From: Acidobacteria bacterium Ga0077522
GTDB lineage: Bacteria; Acidobacteriota; Vicinamibacteria; Vicinamibacterales; Vicinamibacteraceae
Direction of reading: 5' to 3'
Assembly (NCBI GenBank): GCA_001464065.1
Contig: LNDN01000051.1
Location: forward strand, 1-38,567
DNA length: 38,567 nucleotides
Shown here piece by piece: positions 15,188-24,900 of the stretch (positions are counted from its first letter, which is position 1; every line of letters starts with the position of its first letter). The translations under genes were made by a program, and so were the position numbers. A model generated the notes under the pieces. It searched no databases. It worked only from the letters and a program-made list of their open reading frames with translations, and was not told the origin of the DNA.

Positions 15188-16290
15188 ATGTCGCCTGCCT
15201 CGCTGGTTCCTCCGCTCGCGTCCGTCGACGTCGCGCACGCACTGTGCATGCTGGGCCTGGCGGGAGCGCTCGGGCTTGCACTGCTGGCGATCGTGGCGTC
15301 GCGCCGGGCGCAGCAGCGCGAACGCGAGGCTCGCTTGCGCGTGGGCGCGGCACACGAGGAGATCGGACAGGCCCAGGCGACCCGTCCCGAGCGCACCGAA
15401 GAACGGTGGCGCCTCGTGCTCAGCGGCGCCGCGCCGGGCATCTGGAACAGGCCCGCATCACCCAGCTCGCCTCGTCGTACGCCACGCTCAGCGAACTGAC
15501 CCACGCGATCGTGCCTGCGTCCCGCGAACAGGAAGTTGCTGCGCCATCTCTGCCAGTCCGCGGTCGTCTCGGGCGGCTTCTCGATGGCCTTCGTGGCGAT
15601 GATCGACGAGACCACCGGGGCCGTGGAGCCCGGCGCCTGCTACGGCGACATGCGCGGCAATCTCGAGGGCATCCACGTCTCGGCGTCCGCCGACACCCCG
15701 TGCGGACACGGTCCCACCGGCACGGCCATCGGCGAGAACCGCCCGTGCTGGTGTCAGGCGTCCATGGAGGACCCAGGGACGCAGCCGTGGCGCGGCGCGA
15801 CCGCTGTCCCGAGGGCCCCCCGGGGGCTCGGCGGCGGCGCTGCCGCTCCGTCGCCACGAGCAGGCGGTCGGCGCCATGCCGGATCTGATCTTCGAGCTGG
15901 GTCTGGACGGGCGCTTCTCCAGCTACCATACGGACTGGCCCACGACCTCAACAACATCCTGACGCCGATCATCATCGGCACCTCCCTGATCAAGGATCAC
16001 GTCCGCGACGCGCAGGCGCACGAGATCCTCGACACCACCGAGCAGTGCACCCGGCGCGGCGCCGACATCATCCGTCGCCTGCGCACCGTCGCGCGCGGCA
16101 CACTCGGCGACCGCAAGCCCGTCGCCGTCGGCGACCTCTTTCGCGACATGGCCCGGATCATCTGCGAGACCGTCGCCCGCAACATCCCGCTCGAGCACGA
16201 CGCCGCCGACAGCACCTGGGCGTCCACGGCGACAGCACGCAACTCCAGCAGGTGCCGATGAACTTCTGCGTCGTCGCGCGCTCGTCCGCT
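15188..16290 (+). pseudogene. Decayed PAS-GAF-PAS-HisKA sensor histidine kinase
   Basis: No frame is open across this stretch, but pieces of one kinase appear in order across three frames. An N-terminal membrane segment (from ATG 15188, 'LCMLGLAGALGLALLAIVAS') and a PAS start 'ERWRLVLSGAAPGIWN' are in frame 2. The first GAF helix 'RITQLASSYATLSELTHAIV' is in frame 1. The GAF body 'GGFSMAFVAMIDETTGAVEP' is in frame 2. A GAF end joined to a second PAS start, 'GAMPDLIFELGLDGRFSSYH', is in frame 3. The HisKA phosphoacceptor box 'GLAHDLNNILTPI' returns to frame 2, and the ATPase N-box remnant 'STQLQQVPMNFCV' is in frame 1. Several deletions or frameshifts are therefore needed. The HATPase core is missing, so the product cannot be an active kinase. 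Confidence 0.75.
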
Positions 16291-16482
16291 CAGGCAGCGG
16301 TGCGCGTCACGCAGCGCTGGCAGCGCGCGCGCCGGATCGTCGCCGTCGCAGAGGGCCACGCGCAGCACCTGGGGGTGATGGGCACTGGCGTGAGCCAGCA
16401 CGTCGCCGGCGCCGCCGTGGGGCACCCGGCACACGACCACGTCGACCGCCCTGGCCTCCAGCGGATAGACCGCCTCGTCGAC
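16255..16482 (-). pseudogene. Response-regulator receiver-domain fragment
   Basis: On the minus strand, 'EARAVDVVVCRVPHGGAGDV', then 'HPQVLRVALCDGDDPARAL' and 'LRDAHRCLS', follows the middle and end of a CheY-like receiver domain of the kind found before HDOD or HD-GYP outputs ('HP..VRivLsG..D...a...aH.fLsKP'). The phosphoacceptor Asp expected after the hydrophobic 'VVV' strand is missing and the conserved C-terminal Lys has been lost. No start codon, first strand or output domain is linked in frame. It abuts or slightly overlaps, head-on, the remains of the sensor kinase, so both look like relics of one broken two-component locus. The boundaries are approximate. Confidence 0.5.
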
Positions 16483-16753
16483 GGTACCGCGATCTGGTCG
16501 TCGCGCTGCACCGTTTCCACCAGGATGCGGCCGGCCCCCACCGCTCGGCCGCCTTCGCGCTCGGCCAGGCTGCGGGCCGCCGCGAGCATGAGGCGGACGC
16601 AGCCCGGACTCACCGCCCGCGTGCTGCCGCGGACCCGTGGCGGGTCCGGCTGGTACACCGTGTCGCAGACGCGGGTCGCTGCAGCCAGACCGTCCTCGAC
16701 GTATCGAAGGTGTTATGGAGGGGGGCTGCCTCGCCGTGGGTTCCTTCGCGGGC

Positions 16754-16813
16754 GCGCGGGAAATCCCGCGCTGCCGGCCAGGAGACTCAGTCGGCGGTGC
16801 CGGAAACCCGGCA
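16754..16813. repeat. Two palindromes with AAAY loops upstream of hemN
   Basis: Two perfect inverted repeats with nearly the same loop lie 26 bp apart. The first is GCGCGGG-AAAT-CCCGCGC at 16754-16771; the second is TGCCGG-AAAC-CCGGCA at 16798-16813. They sit 38 bp before the preferred GTG start of hemN, in the gap after the decayed two-component genes. They could be paired RNA hairpins in the hemN leader, an operator pair, or a REP-like dispersed repeat. No RAYT transposase is visible nearby. Confidence 0.6.
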
Positions 16814-16850
16814 CTTCGAGCGTGGCCCGTGCCTTGCACTCCTGTGCGTC

Positions 16851-18308
16851 GTGCCTGTCTCGTCGCCGCACGATGTCCCTGTCTCCCTGCTCACGCCGGG
16901 CGCGCCCCCCGCGTCCGGCGACCTCGCTGAGCAGGCCGTCACCCTCCAGTTGTTGCGCACGTACGACCGACCCGGTCCGCGCTACACGTCGTATCCGACA
17001 GCCGTCGAGTTCCACGACGGCTTCGGCCCGGACGCCTATGCCCGGCACCTGGCCGCGGCGGCCCGGCACACGGACGCGCCGCTCTCGCTCTACCTGCACC
17101 TGCCGTTCTGCGAGTCGCGCTGCGCGTTCTGCGGCTGCTCGGTGATCGTCACCAAGAAGCGGCACGTGGCCGCGCAGTACCTGACCTACCTCGCGCGCGA
17201 GATCGGCATGGTCGCGCAGGCGCTGGGCCGCCGGCGACGGGTGGTGCAGTACCACTGGGGCGGCGGCACCCCCAGCTATCTCTCGCCGGAGCAGATGCGT
17301 GACCTGCACGCCGAGGTCTTGCGCCACTTCACCATCGACCCCGACGCGGAGGTCGCGCTCGAAGTCGACCCGCGCGTGACCTCGGTCGCGCAACTCGAGA
17401 CCCTGCGGGCCCTCGGCTTCAACCGTCTCTCCCTGGGCGTCCAGGACTTCGACGACGAGGTGCAGCGCGCCGTCAATCGGGTGCAGGGCGTCGAGGAGAC
17501 GGGCGCCCTGGTGGCGCATGCCCGCGCCCTCGGCTTCGCGTCGGTCAACGTCGATCTGATCTACGGCCTGCCGCGGCAGACGGTCGAGTCCTTCGCGCGC
17601 ACCATCGACACCGTGGTGGCGCTGCGTCCCGATCGCGTCGCCGCCTACTCGTTCGCCCATGTGCCGTGGATTCGCGCCCACCAGAAGCTGCTCAAGGTCG
17701 AGGAACTGCCGTCTGCCGATCGCAAGCTGCAGCTGTTCGCGGAGGCGCGCACCCGCTTCCTCGCCGCCGGGTATCGCGCCATCGGCATGGACCACTTCGC
17801 GCTGCCGGACGACGACCTGGCCCGTGCGGCAGACGCCGGCACGCTGCATCGCAACTTCATGGGCTACACGACCCGGCCCGCTCCCGATGTCATCGGGTTC
17901 GGCGTCTCGGCGATTGGCGATGTCGCCGGGGCCTTCGCCCAGAACACCAAGAAGCTGAGCACCTACTATCAGGCCATCGACGCGGGTCGCGCGCCGGTCG
18001 AGCGCGGCTACGCACTCGATGCCGACGATCAGCTGCGCCGTCACGTCATCTCGCAGCTGATGTGCAACCTGCGGCTGGACACGCAGGCCACGGCGGGACG
18101 CTTCGCCATCGACTTCGAGGCGTACTTCGCCCGCGAGCTGAGCGAGCTGGCCGAGGGCCCCGTCGCCGATGGCTTCCTCGAGATCGAGCCCGGCGCGTTG
18201 CGGGTGACGACGCGCGGCCGTCTGTTCGTCCGCAACATCTGCATGATTTTCGACCGGCACCTGCGCGAGAAGCGCGCGGCGACCCCGGTGTTCTCCCGGA
18301 CCATCTAG
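16851..18308 (+). CDS. hemN: Oxygen-independent coproporphyrinogen III dehydrogenase (HemN)
   Basis: HemN is a radical-SAM enzyme that converts coproporphyrinogen III to protoporphyrinogen IX without oxygen. The 4Fe-4S motif C-x3-C-x2-C is present as Cys87, Cys91 and Cys94 in 'CESRCAFCGC', with the fourth HemN-type Cys at 96. The N-terminal 'YDRPGPRYTSYPTA' is diagnostic of true HemN rather than HemW. 'YHWGGGTPSYLSPEQ' and 'NRLSLGVQDFDDEVQ' are further core motifs, and the C-terminal HemN domain is complete. I prefer GTG 16851 (485 residues, close to the 457 of E. coli). The frame is open back to an ATG at 16710, but that extension runs through the two palindromes and has no homologous look. 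No strong ribosome site is seen. hemH starts 2 bp after the stop. Confidence 0.93.
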   Translation: MPVSSPHDVPVSLLTPGAPPASGDLAEQAVTLQLLRTYDRPGPRYTSYPTAVEFHDGFGPDAYARHLAAAARHTDAPLSLYLHLPFCESRCAFCGCSVIVTKKRHVAAQYLTYLAREIGMVAQALGRRRRVVQYHWGGGTPSYLSPEQMRDLHAEVLRHFTIDPDAEVALEVDPRVTSVAQLETLRALGFNRLSLGVQDFDDEVQRAVNRVQGVEETGALVAHARALGFASVNVDLIYGLPRQTVESFARTIDTVVALRPDRVAAYSFAHVPWIRAHQKLLKVEELPSADRKLQLFAEARTRFLAAGYRAIGMDHFALPDDDLARAADAGTLHRNFMGYTTRPAPDVIGFGVSAIGDVAGAFAQNTKKLSTYYQAIDAGRAPVERGYALDADDQLRRHVISQLMCNLRLDTQATAGRFAIDFEAYFARELSELAEGPVADGFLEIEPGALRVTTRGRLFVRNICMIFDRHLREKRAATPVFSRTI

Positions 18309-18310
18309 CC

Positions 18311-19366
18311 ATGCCCCTCTCTGCTCCAGCCTGCGCCCCGGTGGCGCCCGAGATCCCCGTGATCGATCGCGCCTTCGCTGCCCCTCCGGTCGGTGTGCTG
18401 CTGTTCAACATGGGCGGGCCGGGGACGCTGGCCGACGTCGAGCCCTTCCTCGTCAATCTCTTCTCCGATCGCGACATCATCGAGCTGCCGATGGGCGCCC
18501 TGCTCCAGCCGGTCGTGGCCCGCATCATCGCCAAGGCGCGTGGCAACGGCGTCCGCCGCAACTACGCCTCCATCGGCGGCGGGTCGCCGCAACTGCGCCT
18601 GACCCGGGCCCAGGCGATGGCCCTGAACGATCACCTCGATCGCCAGACGGGACGCCGGCACGTCGTCGAGGTCGCGATGCGCTACTGGCAGCCCGACACC
18701 GAGACGGCCCTGCAGCGGCTCGCCTCTGAGGGCGTCTCGCGGCTCGTCACGCTGACGCTCTACCCGCACTACTCGCGGGCGACCACCGGGTCGTCCCGCC
18801 GCGAGTTCGAGCGCGTCGTCGCGCAGCCGAAGTGGCGGGGGCGGTTCGAGGTGGACCACGTCGAGGCCTATCCCGACCACCCGCTCTATCTCGAGGCGAT
18901 GGCCGACAACGTGCGCCGGGCTCTGGCGGGCTTTCCCTCGCACCGGCGCGACAAGGTGACCATCCTGTTCAGTGCGCACGGCCTGCCGAAGAAGTTCATC
19001 GACGAGGGCGACCCCTACGTCGAGCACACGCACCGCACCGTGCAGGGGATTCTCGATCGCATCGCGGTGCCCAATCCTCACACCATCGCCTTCCAGTCGC
19101 GCACCGGTCCGGTCACCTGGATCGGCCCCGGCACCGAGGACGTCCTGCGTGACCTCGGCCGGCAGGGCGTCAAGGAAGTGCTCATGGTGCCGGTGTCCTT
19201 CGTCTCGGATCACATCGAGACCCTCTACGAAGTGGATCAGCTCTTCAGAGAGGATGCGATCAGGTCCGGCATCGTCGACTATCGACGCAGCGAGGCCCTC
19301 AACACGCATCCGCTCTACATCGAGGCGCTGGCCGAACTCGTCAGCCGTCAGCTCGTGACGACATGA
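18311..19366 (+). CDS. hemH: Ferrochelatase (HemH)
   Basis: Ferrochelatase inserts iron into the porphyrin ring, the metal-insertion step of heme synthesis. The 351-residue product opens its conserved core with 'GVLLFNMGGPGTLADVEPFL' and 'NLFSDRDIIELP', followed by 'RRNYASIGGGSPQLRLT'. The catalytic His region 'LTLYPHYSRATTGSS' and the second conserved block 'ILFSAHGLPKKFIDEGDPYV' are intact, as are 'FQSRTGPVTWIGPGTED' and 'PVSFVSDHIETLYEVD' near the C-terminus. The ATG at 18311 is 2 bp after hemN and its stop shares bases with the hemG start (ATGA). All three genes are therefore probably translated from one message. Confidence 0.95.
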   Translation: MPLSAPACAPVAPEIPVIDRAFAAPPVGVLLFNMGGPGTLADVEPFLVNLFSDRDIIELPMGALLQPVVARIIAKARGNGVRRNYASIGGGSPQLRLTRAQAMALNDHLDRQTGRRHVVEVAMRYWQPDTETALQRLASEGVSRLVTLTLYPHYSRATTGSSRREFERVVAQPKWRGRFEVDHVEAYPDHPLYLEAMADNVRRALAGFPSHRRDKVTILFSAHGLPKKFIDEGDPYVEHTHRTVQGILDRIAVPNPHTIAFQSRTGPVTWIGPGTEDVLRDLGRQGVKEVLMVPVSFVSDHIETLYEVDQLFREDAIRSGIVDYRRSEALNTHPLYIEALAELVSRQLVTT

Positions 19367-20856
19367 GCGACAGGGCTGCGGCGCGATCGTCCCGTCAGCA
19401 TGTCGTCGTCATCGGCGGCGGGGTCGCCGGGCTGTCGGTGGCGCACGCGCTGCGCGCCCAGGACGCGGCGCGCGAGATCGACGTCACGGTGCTCGAGCGG
19501 AGTGCCCGCCCTGGCGGCAACATCCGCACGGAACACCTCGACGGGTACGTCTGCGAATGGGGGCCGAACGGGTTCCTCGACAACGCGCCAGACACCCTGG
19601 CGCTCGTCCGTGATCTCGGTCTGGACGCCCGTCTGCAGCCGAGTGACGACCGCGCGCGCCGTCGCTTCATCTTCAGGGCCGGCCGGTTGCACCCGCTGCC
19701 GGGCGGGCCGCTCGACTTCATCGGCAGTGGCCTGCTGTCGTGGTCTGGCAAGGTTCGTCTCGCGATGGAGCCCTTCGCGCGTGCGCGCCCCGAGGGCGAC
19801 GAGACGATTCATGCGTTCGCGACGCGGCGCATCGGCCGGGAGGCCGCCGACGTCCTCGTCGACTCGATGGTGTCGGGGGTCTTCGGCGGCAATGCGCACG
19901 ACCTGTCGCTGCGGGCCTGCTTTCCGAAGATGTGGCATCTCGAGACCGACCACGGCGGCCTGGTCCGCGCCCTGATCGCCAGACGTCGGCAGCACCCCCG
20001 CCGGCACGGGGAGGCGATGGGCGCGCCGCTCGGACGACTGACGTCCTTCCGCGACGGCGCCGAGGAACTGATTCGTGGGCTCGTCGCGCGCCTCGGCGAC
20101 GTGGTCCGCACCGGAGTGGACGTGCAGGGCCTCACCGCCGAGCACGGCCGCTTCCGGGTGGGCATCGCCGGCGACCGGCCGATCGATGCCGATGCCGTGG
20201 TCCTCGCGAGTGGCTCGGCGACGACGGCCCGTATCGTGCGGGCGCTGGACGCGCCGCTGGCCGCGACGCTCGACGCCATCCCCACTGCCGGCATGGTGGT
20301 GGCGTGCGTCGGCTATGGCGCGCATCGCCTCCCGTCACCGCTCGACGGCTTCGGGTATCTCGTGCCGCGCAGCGAGGGCCTGCGCACGCTCGGCGTGCTC
20401 TGGGACTCGTCGGTGTACCCCGGGCGCGCGCCGCACGGCCACGTGCTGCTGCGCGCGATGCTCGGCGGCGCGACCGACCCCGAGGCGCTCGCGCTGGACG
20501 ATGCGCAGGTGGTGAGTGTGGTGCGTGCGGAGCTGCAGCGTGCGATGGGGATCGACGTGACGCCGGATTTCGTGCGGATCTTCCGGCATCCCACCGGCAT
20601 CCCGCAGTACACCGTCGGTCACCTCGATCGCGTGGCGCACGCCGAGGCGCGCCTCGCACAGTGGCCGGGTCTGGCTCTGGCAGGCAACGCCTATCGCGGT
20701 GTCGCCATCAACGCCTGCATCGCGGATGCCTCGCCGGTGGCGGCGCGGGTCCTGGCGCACTGCGCCTCACGCGCGTCGCGTGCGGCGGTCGCGGCAGGCG
20801 AGGGTCAGGCGAGCGGGGCGAAGGCGTCGCGATCCGCTCGACCGGTTCTGCGGTAG
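19363..20856 (+). CDS. hemG: FAD-dependent protoporphyrinogen oxidase
   Basis: This 497-residue flavoprotein oxidises protoporphyrinogen IX to protoporphyrin IX (HemY-type; often labelled hemG). The dinucleotide-binding motif GxGxxG is present in 'VVVIGGGVAGLSVAHALRAQ', followed by 'RPGGNIRTEHLDGYVCEWGP' and 'GFLDNAPDTLALVRDLGLD', which are typical of the PPOX/amine-oxidase family. The C-terminal FAD block reads 'PGLALAGNAYRGVAINACI'. The ATG at 19363 overlaps the hemH stop as ATGA, implying coupled translation. Having this oxygen-using enzyme behind an oxygen-independent HemN is common in bacteria. The last about 35 residues are a low-complexity Ala/Ser/Arg tail that adds nothing recognisable. 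Confidence 0.93.
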   Translation: MSDRAAARSSRQHVVVIGGGVAGLSVAHALRAQDAAREIDVTVLERSARPGGNIRTEHLDGYVCEWGPNGFLDNAPDTLALVRDLGLDARLQPSDDRARRRFIFRAGRLHPLPGGPLDFIGSGLLSWSGKVRLAMEPFARARPEGDETIHAFATRRIGREAADVLVDSMVSGVFGGNAHDLSLRACFPKMWHLETDHGGLVRALIARRRQHPRRHGEAMGAPLGRLTSFRDGAEELIRGLVARLGDVVRTGVDVQGLTAEHGRFRVGIAGDRPIDADAVVLASGSATTARIVRALDAPLAATLDAIPTAGMVVACVGYGAHRLPSPLDGFGYLVPRSEGLRTLGVLWDSSVYPGRAPHGHVLLRAMLGGATDPEALALDDAQVVSVVRAELQRAMGIDVTPDFVRIFRHPTGIPQYTVGHLDRVAHAEARLAQWPGLALAGNAYRGVAINACIADASPVAARVLAHCASRASRAAVAAGEGQASGAKASRSARPVLR

Positions 20857-20865
20857 AGTCCCGCC

Positions 20866-21793
20866 ATGCAGCGACGCGACTTCCTCTCCCGGGCCGTGGC
20901 CCTCGGTGCGGCGACCCTCCCCTCGGCTGCGCACGCGCAGGCCCCGGCACCGCCTCCGGTGCGCCGTGCCGAGCCCAGTCCCGCCCCTGCCGGCCTGCCC
21001 CTTGCCGTCCGCGTGGGCATGACCGACTGGAATCTCGGCAAGCGCGGCGACATCACGAAGATCGCGCTGGCCCGCGAACTGGGGCTCGATGGCATTCAGG
21101 TCAGCCTGACGTTTCCCACCGATGGCAGCCCGCATCTGCGTCAGCCCGCGACGCAAGTGGCGTTCAAGCAGCAGGCCCTCGAGCACGGCGTGCAGATCTG
21201 CTCGCTCGCCATCGGCAATCCGGGCAAGACGCGTCTGCCGTTCCACACCAATCCGGCCTCGGCGATTCTGCTGGTGGAAGCCGTGGAGGTGGCGCGCAAC
21301 CTCGGGACGACCAACATCCTGCTGCCGATTCTCGGCGACAGCCACATCGACATGGCGAGCCAGGCGCAGGTCGACACCTTCGTCGCGATGATGAAGGAGG
21401 TGGCGCGGTACGCCGAGCAGGCGGGTGTGGTCATCGCGCTCGAGGACTGGATCTCGGCCGAGGACAATCTGCGGCTGCTCGACGCGATTGGGTCGCCCGC
21501 GATCGGGGTGTACTACGACGCGCGCAACATCAAGGCGAAGGTGCACGACCCCTACGGCGAGCCGGCGAAACTGGGCGCGCGCATCGATCAGATTCGTCAA
21601 GAACGGCCAGCAGTTGATGCGGGATCCCGAGCAACTCGACTGGCCGCGCCTGGCGCAGGAGTACGAGGCCATCGGCTATCGGGGGTGGTACGTCCTCGAG
21701 ACCGGGTCGCCCACCGGCGACTTCGAGGCCGACACGAAGGCCAACATCGCGTACGTGCGCCAGACGTTCCGCATGCCGGCACCGCGACGCTAG
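20866..21793 (+). pseudogene. Tat-exported TIM-barrel isomerase/epimerase with internal frameshift
   Basis: The gene starts at ATG 20866, 9 bp after hemG, with a twin-arginine leader 'MQRRDFLSRAVALGAATLP', and reads as a xylose-isomerase-like TIM barrel: 'VRVGMTDWNLGKRGD', 'GVVIALEDWISAEDNLRLL', 'GVYYDARNIKAK'. After 'GARIDQI' (about 21595) homology moves to frame 2, continuing 'VKNGQQLMRDPEQLDWPRLA' and ending 'YVRQTFRMPAPRR' at the stop 21791-21793. The family expects 'QIHVKNG' here, so about two bases of a His codon appear to be missing. Read straight through, frame 1 ends in unrelated sequence at 21828. It could be a true pseudogene or an assembly/sequencing error; otherwise the protein would be about 309 residues. 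Confidence 0.8.
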
Positions 21794-21811
21794 GTTTGGC
21801 CCCATCTGGGG

Positions 21812-21853
21812 CAATTCTTCGCAATTGACAGGCGTCGAGCGCGCCTCTACCGT
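21812..21853 (+). promoter_or_regulatory. Putative sigma-70 promoter with overlapping palindromic operator before the TonB receptor
   Basis: A perfect TTGACA (21825-21830) is followed after exactly 17 bp by TACCGT (21848-21853), a weak but acceptable -10. An inverted repeat CAATT-N6-AATTG (21812-21827) overlaps the -35, and GCAATT is repeated 10 bp apart, as expected for a repressor site. It is an AT-rich island in a GC-rich sequence. Just upstream, a GCCCC-ATCT-GGGGC hairpin (21799-21812) may terminate the preceding gene. Confidence 0.5.
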
Positions 21854-21942
21854 GAGCGCATCATCACAGCGATGACCCGTCGCCGCGGCGTGCTGCCGTC
21901 GCGACGGTACCCCTTCCGAACGCCATGTCGCTGGAGGCGCAC

Positions 21943-24900
21943 ATGTTTTCTGTTGCTCGATGGCCGAGGCCCGTCGCGGGTCTCCTGCTGTGGACCCTGC
22001 TCTGCTTCCTCCCGTCCGAGGTGGCCGCGCAAGCCATCTACGGCACGGTCACCGGGCAAGTGGCTGACGATTCCGGTGCGAGCGTGCCCGGGGCCTCGGT
22101 GGCGCTCGTCAACGAAGCCACCGGTCTCAAGCTCGAGGCCGTCAGCGACGAGAACGGCGACTACACGATTCGCAACGTCACGGCCGGTCCGTACACGCTG
22201 CGTGCGTCGCTCCAGGGCTTCAAGGAGTACGTGCAGACGGGCATTCCGGTCACGCCGGGGGCCATCGTGCGCGTCGCGGCCAAGCTCGAGGTGGGCGCCC
22301 TGACCGAGTCGGTCACCGTCACCACCGAGGCGGCGCTGCTCAAGACCGACAAGGCCGATGTCAGCGTCGACCTGCGGCCCGAGGACGTCGTCAACCTGCC
22401 GCTCAATCAGTACCGCAACTATCAGGCGCTGATGAACCTGGTGCCGGGGGCGACGCCGCCGGCGCTGCAGAACGCGCAGACCGACACCCCGGGCCGGGCG
22501 CTGACGACCAACGTCAACGGCACCGCCCGCAACACCAACACCACGCGCATCGACGGCGCCGCCAGCATCAACGTGTGGCTGCCCCATCACGCCGGCTACA
22601 TCGCGCCGGTCGAGACCATCGAGAACGTCAACATCTCGACCAACAGCTTCGATGCCGCGTCGGGGATGACCGGCGGTGCGGCGATGTCGGTGGCGACCAA
22701 GTCGGGCACCAACAACCTGCGCGGGTCGGCGTTCTACTTCCGCAACCAGGACGAGTTCAACGCACGACAGGGCTACTTCGACCCGGTCAAGCTCGACGCC
22801 AGCACCAGCGTCATGGGTGGCACCGTGGGCGGCCCGATCGTGAAGAACCGCCTGTTCTACTTCGGTGGCTGGGAGCGCAACCTCCAGAACCAGAGCCGCT
22901 TCGATCAGTTCACGGTGCCGACCGAGAAGATGCGCAACGGGGACTTCAGCGAGGTGCTGGCGTTCAACCCGAACTTCCGCATCTACGACCCGACGACCGG
23001 CAACCTCGCGACGGGTGCCGGCCGCACGGCGTTCCCCGGTGCCGTCATCCCGGCCGACCGGATCAACGGGATCGCCAGGCAGATCCAGGCCCTCTACCCG
23101 GCGCCCAACAACGCGGGCACCAACAACGGCTTGCAGAACAACTACTTCGCCGCCCGCTCGCCGGAGGCGACCCGTGACAACTACGACCTGAAGGTGAACT
23201 GGAACCGCACGTCGGCGCACCAGATCTGGGCCAAGTACTCGATGATGGACGCCTCGGTGCAGGACCTGTTCTACCTGCCGTTCGAGGAGGCCGGCGGTGG
23301 CGACACGAAGGTGTACCTCGGCACGATCGGCAACACCTGGACGCTGAGCCCCACGCTCATCGTCGACGGCAATGCCGGCTTCAACATCATGAAGCACCAG
23401 TCGCAGGGCCCCGATTTCGGCGTCAACTACGGCACCGACGTCTTCGGCATCCCCGGACTGAACCAGCAGGGGCTGACCGGCAACAGCGCCACCGTGCCCG
23501 AGCGGCACAGCGGCATGCCGGTGTTCGAGACCGGGCTCGGCATCCTGGGCAACAACGCGACGTGGACGCCGGTCGTCCGTGACGAGCGCAGCTACACCGC
23601 GTCGATCAACCTGACCAAGGTCGCGGGACGGCACGAGATCCGGACCGGCTTCGACTTCGTGCGTCTCGAGCTGACGCACTGGCAGCCCGAGATCGGCAAT
23701 CCGCGCGGCGCCCTGACGTTCGCCGGCGGCATCACGGGCACGCCCGGCTACGCCAGCGTCGGCGGCTGGAACTCCTACGCCACCTTCCTGCTCGGCCAGA
23801 TCGGCAGCTACAGCAAGAGCGTGCAGTTCGAGGAGATGACCGGCCGCGAGAACCAGTTCGGGCTCTACATCTCGGATCGGTGGCAGGTCAACGAGAAGCT
23901 GACGGTCAATCTCGGGCTGCGCTACGAGAACTACCCGCTGTTCCATCGTGCCGACCGCGGCATCGAACTGCTCGACTTCAACACGTTCAACGTCGCCCTC
24001 GGCGGGTTGGGCGGCAATCCCGAGAGCCTGAACCTCAAGACGAGCAACACGCTGTTCGCCCCGCGCCTCGGTGTGGCCTACCGCATCAACGACGACACGG
24101 TCGTCCGGGGCGGCTTTGGCCGGACCTTCAACCCGATGCCCTGGTCGCGGCCGATTCGCGACCCGTACCCGCTCGTCATCGCCTACAGCGGCGCCGGCCT
24201 CAACGGGTTCGTCCCGAGCGGCAGTCTCGCCGCCGGCATTCCCGGCGCGCCCAACCCGGACATCGCGAGCGGCAACGTCCTGCTGCCGCGCGGCGTGGCG
24301 ATGCGTTCGCCCAACCCGAACGACATCGACCGCGGCACCATCGACTCGTGGAACGTCTTCGTCGAACGGCGGCTCCCGCTCGATCTGGCCGTCAGCGCCG
24401 GCTACGTCGGCACGGCCACGCGGGGCGGGTATGCCGACATCAACCAGAACTACGCCGAGTCCGGCGGCAACGGCGCTCGCCGCTTCTTCGCCCAGGCCGG
24501 CAACGCCAACATCCTCGACTGGGGCTCGTTTGCGATTGCCAACTACCACTCGCTGCAGATGGCGCTGAACCGCCCGTTCAAGAACGGGCTGCTGCTCAAG
24601 GGCGCCTACACCTTCAGCAAGGCGCTCAATCAGGTGGACGATGACGGCCGTGCCGTCGTCTCCTGGAGCCAGCCGTCGCAGTTCGACCGCAACTACGCCT
24701 ATGCCGGCTACGACCGCCCGCACATGGTGCAGCTCGGCTTCGTCTACGAACTGCCGTTCGCCCGCGAGGCCTCCGGCGTGCTCCCGATGCTGATCAAGAA
24801 CTGGCAGATCAACGGCATCGGCTCATGGCTCTCGGGTACGCCATTCTCGGTCGGCGGCGACAACGGTCTGCTGCAGCAGCAGGGTGGTCTCCAGACGGCG

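Noticed and set aside
21847-24723. A 958-residue minus-strand open frame
   Set aside because: It is antisense to the TonB receptor, whose signal peptide, plug and barrel are unmistakable; the composition is that of a shadow frame.
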